Shown here: positions 39,574-47,438 of the stretch, piece after piece
How positions within the stretch are numbered: position 1 is the stretch's first letter
Layout of the letters: every line of letters starts with the position of its first letter
Notes under the pieces: generated by a model
Seen by the model: the letters and a program-made list of their open reading frames with translations, nothing else
Told to the model about the DNA's origin: nothing
Databases searched by the model: none
Program-made: the position numbers and the translations under genes
Assembly (NCBI RefSeq): GCF_014641945.1
Contig: NZ_BMIJ01000001.1
Location: 310,001-374,000, forward strand
DNA from: Marinobacterium zhoushanense
Lineage (GTDB): Bacteria; Pseudomonadota; Gammaproteobacteria; Pseudomonadales; Balneatricaceae
DNA length: 64,000 nt
Direction of reading: 5' to 3'

Positions 39574-40333
39574 TGCGACGACGCCTGATAATTGACGGCA
39601 GACGCACCAGCATGCCGAAGAACAGCCGGGCATGCATCAGGGAGATCAACACGTTGTCCTTGACCGCATCGAAGTGGGAAACGCCGTCGAGCGGGTAGTG
39701 CACCCGGGTCGGCAGGTTCTTGATCGGCAAACCACGCCATGCCCAACGCACGATCACCTCGGGATCGAAATCCATCCGGTTGCCGCAGGGCTCCCGATCC
39801 AGCAACTCGACCACCGGCGCCAGGGGATAGACCCTGAAACCACACATGGTGTCCTTGATCCGGAACGACAGGGTATTGATCCAGACCCAGACATGGGTCA
39901 GATAACGGGCATAGTAACGCAGCGCCGGTACCGACTCGTCATACCGGGGGTAGCCGGTGACCAGCGCATCCGGCGATGCCATCCCCAGTTCTAAAAATAG
40001 CGGCAGATCGTTCAGATCATGCTGGCCATCGGCGTCGATCTGAACCGCATGGGTATAGCCCTGCTTAAGCAACTGGCGAAGCCCGGCTTTTACCGCCGCG
40101 CCCTTGCCGCCGTTCTGCTCCAGCCGGATCAGGCACACCCTGTCACCATACTGCCGTTCAAGGCTGATCAGCACATCGCGACAGGCCGGTGAGCTGCCGT
40201 CATCCACCAGTAATACCGGGTAGCCGTAGTCGAGCACGCTGGCCAGAGTGGGCCCAATCGCTTCCTCATGGTTGTACACCGGTATGACGATAGCGGCCCT
40301 GAAACTCTGGTCAGCTGAAGCAGATCCGCCCAC
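39566..40333 (-). CDS. Family 2 glycosyltransferase of the aryl-polyene cluster
   Basis: A 255-residue GT2 protein: RAAIVIPVYNHEEAIG near residue 13, LLVDDGSS near 42, QIDADGQHD near 98 (DxD metal site) and IKDTMCGFRVYPL near 155. It lacks the C-terminal membrane helices of dolichol-type enzymes. It probably glycosylates the pigment or its lipid anchor. The GTG start at 40333 has GGGAG 9 bases upstream and overlaps the end of the AMP-ligase gene by 23 bp; the longer open frame upstream shadows that gene. Confidence 0.88.
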   Translation of the reverse strand: MGGSASADQSFRAAIVIPVYNHEEAIGPTLASVLDYGYPVLLVDDGSSPACRDVLISLERQYGDRVCLIRLEQNGGKGAAVKAGLRQLLKQGYTHAVQIDADGQHDLNDLPLFLELGMASPDALVTGYPRYDESVPALRYYARYLTHVWVWINTLSFRIKDTMCGFRVYPLAPVVELLDREPCGNRMDFDPEVIVRWAWRGLPIKNLPTRVHYPLDGVSHFDAVKDNVLISLMHARLFFGMLVRLPSIIRRRRNG

Positions 40334-42008
40334 TGGAGTGCACTCCCTTGTCTGAGTAATAACGGAAGCCCAGCTTGTTCTTCTCGGCCGAGTACTCAAG
40401 CTCCAACGACACCTGTGACTCGGGGAAGATAACCTGCTGAAACTTGACCACCTCCAAGCGGCCGAAATCACCGTCGGTACCAAATAGCTGCCGCCCATAA
40501 TGGACAGCCCAGTGCACCTGCGTAATACCCGGCAAGATCGGATTGCCCGCGAAATGGCCGTCGAAGTAGATCAACTCCGCCGGTATGCGCAATACCAGCG
40601 CCGCGGTCTGCGCCGTGGAGGTCCGACTGATCAGCTCGGGCCATTTGGCCTCATCTTGATGAAACAGGGCCATCAAAGCATCCATCGTAATTTTTCCCTG
40701 CTGATTGTATGGCATCTGCTCCACGAACCGCCAACGTCGCGGCAGCGCCACCGGCTCAAAATGCGGTTTGAAGGCTTCGCGAATCTCGCGTACCAATCCC
40801 CTTTTCCCCTGCGCCCCGAGGCACTGCAGCCCCTCATCGTTCAACTGGACCACCAGGGCGATCTCAACGCGCTTGCGCGATAGCGCCAAAGCCCGCGCGG
40901 ATTTTATCAGCGGGTGCTGCTCTGCAACCTGCTCCACTTCGGCCAGCGAGACGCGCTTGCCTTCCACTTTTGCAATACGGTCGGTCCGACCCAGCAGCCG
41001 GAAACATCCATCCGGGTCCAGCGCCACCTGGTCAGATAACGTCTGCCCGTCACCCGCAATCTGGGCTGCTCGCAGGGTCAGAGTCGAGTCGGGGTTGAGC
41101 TGCATCGAAATGCCCGGCAGCAACGCCCACCGGGCCTCCGCATCATGATGCTGCGCCCGCCAGGCAACCGCCCCGGTTTCCGAACTGCCGTAGATTTCAC
41201 GTACCGGCACGCCCAACAGATCCGATACCTGCAAGCTATCCTGTCGCTGCAAGGGTGCCGCTGAGGAGAGCGCGCCACGGCACTTAGAACTCAGGCTATG
41301 CCACTCCAGCGAAGGATTGAACCGCCCCAGGTGGGACGGTGTTGAAACAAGGCTGAACTGGGGGTGTTGTTGCGCCCGACGGTAGATATCTTCGGTAAAC
41401 TGGCAGGCATCCCGCTCGAACAACTGGCCCCGGCATAGCGGCCAGAACAGGCGGAAGGTCAGCCCGTAGAGATGCTGGTGGGAAACGGTGGTGACGATGA
41501 CCGCGTCGTGCTGACCAGGCCATAACTGCTCCAGCGCGGCCAGCTCGCTTTCTATCTGGGCAAAGGTCTTCACTACCGGTTTCGGCTCTCCGGTGGAGCC
41601 GGATGTAAAAATCTCCAGTGCGGGAAAGTCAGCCGGTAGAGCTTGCCACTCTGGCTGCGAGCTTGGCGCATGAGACTGGTGCTGATACGTCGCCAAGGAT
41701 GCGGGATACTGACCGGCAAAGCCGTCCACTCGTCGCTGCAAACGTTTGGTGGTCGCTGGTCGATCGTCACCGGGCACACAGACGGTACAGCGCTGCTGCC
41801 ACAACGCCAGCAGCAGGCTCAGAAACTCGACCGTGTCCTGATGATAAACAGCCCAGCGCTGCCCGGGTCGGGCCGGCAACACCTGGCACCAGTGGGCAAC
41901 TCTGGAAAGCAGCTCATCACGGGAAACAGCCCCCATATCGCCTGTCGCTATGGGCGCGTCCGGCGCCAGGCGCAGCCAGTCGGACAGGGGTATCAACGCA
42001 TGGGTCAT
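40311..42008 (-). CDS. AMP-dependent acyl-ACP/CoA ligase fused to a hotdog dehydratase
   Basis: A 565-residue fusion. Residues 1-440 are an ANL adenylating enzyme: P-loop-like IFTSGSTGEPKPVVKTF (about 135), TVSHQHLYGLTF (about 180), REIYGSSETGAVAWR (about 285), and LLGRTDRIAKVEGKRVSL (about 355), with NQQGKI (about 425) holding the catalytic Lys. Residues about 455-565 are a FabA/FabZ-like hotdog: AELIYFDGHFAGNPILPGITQVHWAV has the FDGHF-x-x-x-P-I-x-P-G active-site His. In related loci these are ApeH-like and ApeI-like; here one gene encodes both. It loads the aryl starter on ACP and dehydrates the chain. Start overlaps upstream gene (ATGA). Confidence 0.9.
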   Translation of the reverse strand: MTHALIPLSDWLRLAPDAPIATGDMGAVSRDELLSRVAHWCQVLPARPGQRWAVYHQDTVEFLSLLLALWQQRCTVCVPGDDRPATTKRLQRRVDGFAGQYPASLATYQHQSHAPSSQPEWQALPADFPALEIFTSGSTGEPKPVVKTFAQIESELAALEQLWPGQHDAVIVTTVSHQHLYGLTFRLFWPLCRGQLFERDACQFTEDIYRRAQQHPQFSLVSTPSHLGRFNPSLEWHSLSSKCRGALSSAAPLQRQDSLQVSDLLGVPVREIYGSSETGAVAWRAQHHDAEARWALLPGISMQLNPDSTLTLRAAQIAGDGQTLSDQVALDPDGCFRLLGRTDRIAKVEGKRVSLAEVEQVAEQHPLIKSARALALSRKRVEIALVVQLNDEGLQCLGAQGKRGLVREIREAFKPHFEPVALPRRWRFVEQMPYNQQGKITMDALMALFHQDEAKWPELISRTSTAQTAALVLRIPAELIYFDGHFAGNPILPGITQVHWAVHYGRQLFGTDGDFGRLEVVKFQQVIFPESQVSLELEYSAEKNKLGFRYYSDKGVHSSGRICFS

Positions 42009-42544
42009 GAATGCTTCCTGACCCTCTGCCGCACCAGCCACTCCACGGACAACATCAGGCCGATTAGGATATAGGCGATCAGGCCGTTATACAGCATCCA
42101 GATCTCATCCGATGCCCAGAGCACGGTTGCCATCGACACAGCGGCATTGAATACAAAAAACAGACACCAGGCGATGGTCACTTTCCGGGTGTAAGCCACC
42201 CCCGCCACTGGCAGATCGGGCTCCCTGATCCGCGCCAGCCGCTCAATCAGGGTCTGAGACGCGAACAGGCTGCTGCCGAACAGGATCAGCAGCCCCAGGT
42301 TGACCAGAACCGGGTAGAACTTGAGGCCCAGGTGAGCATCCCAGAGCAGCGTCACAGTCAGCACACCCAGCGCACTGCAGCCGATCACGACTCGATCACG
42401 CCCATGATCTCCCCCCAGCCAACGCAACAGCAGGATCACAGCCAACGCCGGCAGCAGCACCAGCGCATCAAAGCGATGCAAGCCCCAGTACACCAGAAAG
42501 GGGTAGCTCAGGGTGAGCAGCGTAATGAGCGTGCGCATCAGCAT
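42005..42544 (-). CDS. COG4648-like inner-membrane protein
   Basis: A 179-residue membrane protein with about five hydrophobic segments (residues 5-20, 27-42, 52-66, 73-92, 125-145, 152-170). CLFFVFNAAVSMATVLWAS is the conserved part that I associate with COG4648 proteins in aryl-polyene clusters; function unknown. It overlaps the AMP ligase by 4 bp and follows the ACP by 5 bp. Confidence 0.72.
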   Translation of the reverse strand: MLMRTLITLLTLSYPFLVYWGLHRFDALVLLPALAVILLLRWLGGDHGRDRVVIGCSALGVLTVTLLWDAHLGLKFYPVLVNLGLLILFGSSLFASQTLIERLARIREPDLPVAGVAYTRKVTIAWCLFFVFNAAVSMATVLWASDEIWMLYNGLIAYILIGLMLSVEWLVRQRVRKHS

Positions 42545-42549
42545 CAGGC

Positions 42550-42795
42550 TCAGCCCAGCAGTTTCTCAACTTCGGTGACCACATCCTGTACCGTGCGCAC
42601 AGACTTGAAATCCTCTGGCCTGATCTTCTTCCCGGTCATTTTCTTCAATTCAACCACCAGATCGACCGCATCGATGCTGTCGATATCCAGGTCCTGATAG
42701 AGATTGGCCTCGGGATGGATATCATCTGGATCAATTTCAAAAAGCTCTTCCAGAACCTTGGCGATCTTCTGATAAATTTCTTCCTGATCTGACAT
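42550..42795 (-). CDS. Acyl carrier protein, second of two
   Basis: An 81-residue acidic protein. The phosphopantetheine serine is in DLDIDSIDAVDLV (about Ser55 including the D-S-I motif), followed by a normal third helix. A pathway-specific ACP; it needs the phosphopantetheinyl transferase encoded at the cluster edge or elsewhere. No strong Shine-Dalgarno is seen, and the gene is 9 bp after the other ACP, so it may depend on coupling. Confidence 0.93.
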   Translation of the reverse strand: MSDQEEIYQKIAKVLEELFEIDPDDIHPEANLYQDLDIDSIDAVDLVVELKKMTGKKIRPEDFKSVRTVQDVVTEVEKLLG

Positions 42796-42804
42796 GGTAT
42801 CTAC

Positions 42805-43065
42805 TTACTGTTCTGCTTGAGATTGAATCAGTGCAGCCAGTGCATTGACGCTTGCAAAATGTTTCCGGGTTTCATCGGAATCGGCCTTCAACTTGATTCC
42901 ATAACGCTTCTGCAGCGCCAAACCGATCTCCAGCGCATCGATCGAATCCAGTCCCAGCCCATCCACAAACAGCGGTTCGTTATCGTCGATTTCGCTGGCC
43001 TCGATGTCCTCAAGATCAAGCGCATCGATAATCATCTGCTTTACTTCCAACTGCAGATTGCTCAT
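42805..43065 (-). CDS. Acyl carrier protein, first of two
   Basis: An 86-residue acidic protein with the attachment motif LGLDSIDALEIGLAL (Ser at about residue 38). It differs clearly from the second ACP; aryl-polyene pathways use two ACPs. AGGAG lies before the ATG, which is inside the upstream acyltransferase gene (50-bp overlap). Confidence 0.93.
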   Translation of the reverse strand: MSNLQLEVKQMIIDALDLEDIEASEIDDNEPLFVDGLGLDSIDALEIGLALQKRYGIKLKADSDETRKHFASVNALAALIQSQAEQ

Positions 43066-43825
43066 AAACTCTCAACTCCTTACCAAAATAATCGGCGAGA
43101 TCCGCTGTCAGCTTTCTCGCCGCTACGGATGGTGTAGTGTCATGCAAGTAAGGCGCCACCGAAATGGTGTCGTTTACACGGATACGAATATGGACCTTGG
43201 ACGACGGCACCTGGTACCAACGGTCCTGTTTAGTCAGTGTAGAGGGTGTGCAGCTTATCAATACCGGCGTGATATCCGCTGCCGTGCGGATCGCCACATT
43301 GGCAGCCCCTCTTTTCAGTTTCAGCGCTGAACCCGGTGTCGTCCGCGTCCCTTCAGGGAAGACAATCAGAGCGTGCCCCTTGGCAAATGCCGCTCCCGCC
43401 GCACTGATCACCTTATCGTTGTCTTCGTTGATAATGTAACCAGCCGTTTTGATCGGCCCGCGAGTAAACGGATTGCGGACCAGCTTCCCCTTTACCACAC
43501 AGTTGGCGTTGGGAACCAGGGCGATCAGAAAAATCACATCGATCAGTGTGGGATGGTTGGCCAGGATCAGTCGGGCATCGCGCAGCTTGGCAACACTCTC
43601 CAGGTCATAACTCAGTACCCCTAGAAACTTCATCATGCCGATATAGAAGCGAAAGGCGTGATGAATCACGCGCTGCCCGCGTGATTCGCGCTGCTCGACA
43701 CTGCCGGGCAGGCTATACAAGACGGGGACGACGATCAGCGGCAGCAGTATGCCGCCAAGACCGAACACCAGAAAACTGAATGCGGTCCCGCACCATCGCC
43801 AGGCATGATTAATACGCACCAGCAT
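43016..43825 (-). CDS. PlsC-like 1-acyl-sn-glycerol-3-phosphate acyltransferase
   Basis: A 269-residue membrane-associated acyltransferase. N-terminal helix (FSFLVFGLGGILLPLIVVPVL), H-x4-D motif in LANHPTLIDVIF (about residue 92), and IVFPEGTRTTPG (about 165). It probably attaches the polyene chain to a glycerol- or lipid-type acceptor. ATG 43825 directly follows the upstream stop; an open frame 27 codons longer shadows the previous gene. Its last 50 bases overlap the ACP start. Confidence 0.9.
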   Translation of the reverse strand: MLVRINHAWRWCGTAFSFLVFGLGGILLPLIVVPVLYSLPGSVEQRESRGQRVIHHAFRFYIGMMKFLGVLSYDLESVAKLRDARLILANHPTLIDVIFLIALVPNANCVVKGKLVRNPFTRGPIKTAGYIINEDNDKVISAAGAAFAKGHALIVFPEGTRTTPGSALKLKRGAANVAIRTAADITPVLISCTPSTLTKQDRWYQVPSSKVHIRIRVNDTISVAPYLHDTTPSVAARKLTADLADYFGKELRVYEQSAVGSKADDYRCA

Positions 43826-43826
43826 T

Positions 43827-44561
43827 TCAGTTCTCCCCCGCATCGACGGTCCTGCGAAGGCTCCAGCCGACGCCCGACCCGGAACCAAAGTCAGCACTGG
43901 CATCAAGATCGCAAAGGAAGCGCATCAGACGCAAAAGCTCGCTTTCGCCCGGCAGTCCCCGACGCGGCGATATCTGTTCAAGCACCATATCGCTCCCCTC
44001 GCTGCGGCTGAGCAGCATCGCCAGCGCGAACGGGTAAGACTCACTCTCAGCGTAGGGACGGTAGAGTTCGGGCAGCGGCACATCATAGATGAGGCATAAT
44101 ACCTGCTCTCGCTCCTGCAACTGTGTCACCGCCTCAAGCAGAGCGAGAGGCATCAGGTTTTCGCTAGCGGCGATGGAGGTCGCGGCGCTGACATCCTTGC
44201 GTGCAATCGACAGTAAGCCCGCCACAGCATTGTGTACCGCCAGGCTAAAACCTGTGGGAGACATCGGCTGGTCATCCGCGATCCCTTCCAACAGGGAGAG
44301 CGTCAACGGCGTATCACCATGTCTGGACGCAAACACCCCAGGAATGGCGTCGATGCCCTCAAGCAACGGCAGTGCCGCACCCGCCGCACAGCGGCCAAGT
44401 TCGGTGAAGCGTCGCCTTAATATTGGGGAGATCTGCGTCAGCGATACTTTATGAAGTTCAGACGAGAGAGGAAAAGGTTGTTGCAGCCATACACGCCACT
44501 GGGACTCACTCTCCAGCCCCGGCGCGACAGCATTCCACGATTGCAACTTGAAACTCAACAA
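43827..44561 (-). CDS. Ketosynthase-like chain length factor of the aryl-polyene cluster
   Basis: A 244-residue protein resembling the beta-ketoacyl synthase N-terminal domain of PF13723 (Ketoacyl-synt_2). FASRHGDTPLTLSLLEGIADDQPMSPTGFSLAVHNAVAGLLSI is the region equivalent to the KS active-site surroundings, but the nucleophile Cys is absent and the second half (His motifs) is missing. It matches the ApeC-like chain-length-factor partner that forms a heterodimer with a KS and sets polyene length. It is the first gene of the leftward operon. Confidence 0.85.
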   Translation of the reverse strand: MLSFKLQSWNAVAPGLESESQWRVWLQQPFPLSSELHKVSLTQISPILRRRFTELGRCAAGAALPLLEGIDAIPGVFASRHGDTPLTLSLLEGIADDQPMSPTGFSLAVHNAVAGLLSIARKDVSAATSIAASENLMPLALLEAVTQLQEREQVLCLIYDVPLPELYRPYAESESYPFALAMLLSRSEGSDMVLEQISPRRGLPGESELLRLMRFLCDLDASADFGSGSGVGWSLRRTVDAGEN

Positions 44562-44621
44562 AGCCCATACTCCCGCTTGCCGAGTATCGAAAAATCAAAG
44601 CAAGCCACCATCCTAGCTGTT

Positions 44622-44652
44622 CTTGTCAACATTGTCCCTATTGAGTGACAAG
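44622..44652. promoter_or_regulatory. Inverted repeat in the divergent promoter region of the aryl-polyene locus
   Basis: CTTGTCA-N17-TGACAAG, a perfect 7-bp inverted repeat, lies 61 bp upstream of the leftward operon and 112 bp before the rightward gene. A shared regulator binding here could control both directions. The regulator is not in the window. Confidence 0.4.
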
Positions 44653-44695
44653 CGGATTCTACCTGCTCGTATCCATGATGCAAATAGCAAGCCGA

Positions 44696-44724
44696 TTGAT
44701 CGGCAATCTGACTCTGCCTATAAT
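44696..44724 (+). promoter_or_regulatory. Sigma70 promoter for the rightward gene
   Basis: TTGATC (44696-44701) and perfect TATAAT (44719-44724) with 17-bp spacing. Predicted start near 44731, giving a leader of about 33 bases to GTG 44764. Confidence 0.65.
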
Positions 44725-44763
44725 CGGCGACACCTATGGATCTGCCAGCACAAGGAGAAGAAT

Positions 44764-45204
44764 GTGAAACTCATCGCTATCTGCCTATCATTGTTTCTTA
44801 TTGCCGTGTCACCTCAGGCCTTCAGCCGTGATACCAAGCACATGTTATCCATCGAAGCAGCAATGGCATCGGCTGATTTTAAAGAGCGCCTGGACCCGAA
44901 CATCGACTTCTACTTCGGCAGCCAAAAGCACCCCAAAGTCAATAAGACCTTTGGTAATTTCTCAACCAATAAAAAGACTAACGCTTTTAACAAAAGCGAC
45001 GAGGAAGCATGTCAGTGGGTGCTTTTATCCGCTTTAATCTCGCTTCAGGATCGAGTTAAGGCGGAAGGTGGAAATGCCGTCATAAACATCGCGAGCTACT
45101 ATAAGAAAAACAAAGTCAGCCACAATACTCAATATGAATGCCATGCCGGGGCAATTATGGCTGGCGTCGCCCTGACCGGTGAAGTGGTTAAGCTTGCCAA
45201 GTAA
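44764..45204 (+). CDS. Small exported protein beside aryl-polyene genes (excinuclease-labelled family)
   Basis: A 146-residue protein with a signal peptide (MKLIAICLSLFLIAVSPQAF). Mature part: RDTKHMLSIEAAMAS, FYFGSQKHPKVNKTFG, NKKTNAFNKSDEEACQWV, ALISLQDRVKAEGGNAVINI and ECHAGAIMAGVALTGEVV. Similar proteins are often labelled excinuclease ATPase subunit, but nothing here is an ATPase; two cysteines may form a disulfide. The GTG at 44764 has AAGGAG six bases upstream; the frame stays open 47 codons further without a signal peptide. GC content is visibly below the polyene genes. Role in pigment export or assembly is inferred only from position. Confidence 0.8.
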   Translation: MKLIAICLSLFLIAVSPQAFSRDTKHMLSIEAAMASADFKERLDPNIDFYFGSQKHPKVNKTFGNFSTNKKTNAFNKSDEEACQWVLLSALISLQDRVKAEGGNAVINIASYYKKNKVSHNTQYECHAGAIMAGVALTGEVVKLAK

Positions 45205-45871
45205 GCAAAACTCCTCAACCATCCGGTTCTGGTATACCAGAACCGGTGATTCCGCTCTACACGCTCCTGAAACGAAGCTCCCCCTACTTCCCCAGAGACA
45301 ACAAGAGTTTTATCACTCTCTCAATTCTACCAAGCGGAAAAAGCAGTACCTTTATAGCCGGTTGCTAATATGCACTGCTTTGACTCGGCTTTACCAGCGG
45401 CCAACTACATATTGGAATATTGAAGAGCGGCCCCATAGCAAACCGGTTATTCATAACCTCGATACGCCTCACCATATCAGTCTGAGTCACAGCCGGGAGT
45501 TTATCTGCTTTGCGTTAAGCACAACGAGAGTAGGAGTTGATGTCGAGTTTATGAAGGTGAGAAGAGACCTGCAAAAACTCGCCGAGCTTTTTATGAATGA
45601 GAATGAGCTTCGCCAATTACCAAAGGGGGAAATTCAGAGAGCGGATTACTTTTATAAACTCTGGTGTGCGAAGGAAGCTCTGTATAAAGCCCTACCCCTC
45701 CATGAGCAGGCACAGACCTCATTATCATCGATCTCATACCAGGCCATTCTGGGAAACAGTTCCCCCTGGCATCTAATTGAAAATGTAATTGATGATTACC
45801 GAGTAGCGATACTCAGCGAAAGAACTGACTGTCCAACAAAACTGATAGAGTCCCCAGTAGAGCTCGACTAG
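45179..45871 (+). CDS. 4'-phosphopantetheinyl transferase
   Basis: A protein of up to 230 residues of the Sfp/AcpT type. Motifs: HHISLSHSREFICFAL (about residue 95), GVDVEFMKVRRD (about 120, metal-binding Asp/Glu) and FYKLWCAKEALYK (about 165). It converts apo-ACPs to holo form and presumably serves the two ACPs of the divergent operon. The start is uncertain: GTG 45179 overlaps the previous gene by 26 bp, and TTG 45194 is another option. A sampled line (45301-45360) is only 40% GC, well below the rest of the cluster, a sign of separate origin. Confidence 0.87.
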   Translation: MKWLSLPSKQNSSTIRFWYTRTGDSALHAPETKLPLLPQRQQEFYHSLNSTKRKKQYLYSRLLICTALTRLYQRPTTYWNIEERPHSKPVIHNLDTPHHISLSHSREFICFALSTTRVGVDVEFMKVRRDLQKLAELFMNENELRQLPKGEIQRADYFYKLWCAKEALYKALPLHEQAQTSLSSISYQAILGNSSPWHLIENVIDDYRVAILSERTDCPTKLIESPVELD

Positions 45872-46037
45872 GGTAGCCCTTTCAAGTTATCAAAACTTTT
45901 AGCGCGAAAGCGGACTTACCGGACTACCGTACGCAAGTCAGGTGGCAACGCCAACTGGCCAGCGGCCTCGGTAAATGCATATGCCCAGCAACCGCTTTTT
46001 CGCTCTCCAAGGCAGGAAATTAAAATTTAATACTGGC
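45872..46037. other. Intergenic region before tRNA-Thr
   Basis: Nothing clear is coded here. No terminator with T-run is evident for either the phosphopantetheinyl transferase or the leftward tRNA. Confidence 0.35.
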
Positions 46038-46113
46038 TGGTGCCGTTGAGAGGAATCGAACCTCCGACCTGCTCATTACGAGTGAGCTGCTCTACCGACT
46101 GAGCTACAACGGC
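46038..46113 (-). tRNA. tRNA-Thr (anticodon CGU)
   Basis: A 76-nt tRNA on the minus strand. The acceptor stem GCCGTTG pairs with CAACGGC, the discriminator A is followed by encoded CCA, the D arm is GCTC/GAGC, the anticodon stem GCTCA/TGAGC with loop CTCGTAA gives anticodon CGT, and the T arm GGAGG-TTCGATT-CCTCT closes the cloverleaf. It reads ACG codons. Confidence 0.95.
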
Positions 46114-46325
46114 CTACCGGGATATCTGCAAGGATAGCCTCGAATGCGCTGGATAGTAGCAACGCCCCTCTCCAGCGACAAGAGTAGTGACAAGGACACA
46201 ACAGGAACCGCTTGAGCCGCCGCCATTATCCTTCTACTTTATAGGGATTCGCTGCCGAGTTCTCATGGTTGTGGACAGCAAGGCCTAAACGGCCGGTCAT
46301 AATAAGAAAGGTGGGAGAAGGCGTA

Positions 46326-47438
46326 ATGGAAACACCCGATTTTCTTCCGATTGAGCGCTTACAGTCGTTGATCGATACACTGATCGATGACGGCTTCCGC
46401 TGTGTCGCCCCCCAAGTACGCGATGGCGCGATTCTGTACGAGACGCTGGACAGTGTGAAACAGCTGCCCAAGGGCATCGCGCAGGAGCAGTCCAACGGTC
46501 GTTACCGACTACAGGATACCGACTCACCGCGCAATTTTGCTTGGGCTAACGGCCCCCAGGCGATCAAACCCCTGACCTTCGCGCCCCGTGAGGAGCTCTG
46601 GTATGGCGAGCTAAAAAGCGATGGCAGTCTGAAATTTTACCAAGCGCCGACCGAAACCGAACCGGTCGCAGTACTGGGTGTACGCGCCTGCGATCTGGCT
46701 GCATTGGCGCTGCAGGATCAGCACTTTCAGAGCACTTTCCCCGACCCTTACTACGCTGCACGGCGTAAACGCCTGCTGCTGATCGCCGTGCATTGCACCC
46801 ACTCCGCGGCCACCTGTTTCTGCCACAGCACTGGCGATGGTCCGGAAGCCCAATCGGGCTATGATCTGTCCCTGTATGAAACAGACCTTGGCTACTTTGT
46901 CACCGCCGGCAGCCTGGCCGGTGAGATGCTGCTGCACCGGCTTCCGCTGGAACCGGGCGATGCCGCGCTGTTCGCCGCTGCCCGCAGCGAGACACGCCAA
47001 GCGGCTGAATCACAACAGTGCCAGCTACCCCAGGGAGACCTGCAGACGCTTCTGTTCGGCAACCTCAATCATCCACAGTGGGAGGCCGTTGCCGAGCGCT
47101 GTTTGAGCTGCGGTAACTGTACCCAGGTCTGTCCCACCTGCTTCTGCCACAGCGAAAACGAGGTACCGTCCATCTCCGGCCAGAGCACGACCCACGAGCG
47201 TCAATGGGACTCCTGTTTCTCGCCGGGACATAGCTATATCCACGGCATTACGCTGCGCAAGGAGACTGCCAGCCGCTATCGTCAATGGCTGACACACAAA
47301 TTCGGTAGCTGGCATGAGCAATACGGTCGCAGCGGTTGTGTGGGTTGCGGCCGCTGTATCAGTTGGTGTCCGGTCGGTATCGATCCTACCGAGGAGCTCG
47401 CCATCATTTGTAAAGACGGCACGGGGGATTCGGCATGA
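46326..47438 (+). CDS. Group 3b-type hydrogenase beta subunit (4Fe-4S protein)
   Basis: A 370-residue iron-sulfur protein of the HydB/AsrA-type (sulfhydrogenase/anaerobic sulfite reductase A). VLGVRACDLAALALQDQ near residue 117 and CTHSAATCFCHST near 158 are family marks. Two 4Fe-4S ferredoxin motifs lie at the end: CLSCGNCTQVCPTCFC (about 260) and GCVGCGRCISWCPVG (about 345). It passes electrons between the NAD(P)-reducing subunit and the NiFe dimer. ATG 46326 is preceded by AGAAGG; stop overlaps the next gene by 4 bp. Confidence 0.9.
   Translation: METPDFLPIERLQSLIDTLIDDGFRCVAPQVRDGAILYETLDSVKQLPKGIAQEQSNGRYRLQDTDSPRNFAWANGPQAIKPLTFAPREELWYGELKSDGSLKFYQAPTETEPVAVLGVRACDLAALALQDQHFQSTFPDPYYAARRKRLLLIAVHCTHSAATCFCHSTGDGPEAQSGYDLSLYETDLGYFVTAGSLAGEMLLHRLPLEPGDAALFAAARSETRQAAESQQCQLPQGDLQTLLFGNLNHPQWEAVAERCLSCGNCTQVCPTCFCHSENEVPSISGQSTTHERQWDSCFSPGHSYIHGITLRKETASRYRQWLTHKFGSWHEQYGRSGCVGCGRCISWCPVGIDPTEELAIICKDGTGDSA

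Noticed and set aside
39574..39633. Longer start for the LpxL-like acyltransferase gene
   Set aside because: It would overlap the glycosyltransferase gene by much more; ATG 39573 overlaps by 8 bp as elsewhere in the operon.
46038..46113. Integration site of a genomic island at tRNA-Thr
   Set aside because: No integrase and no repeat of the tRNA end were found in the window; kept only as a low-interest idea.
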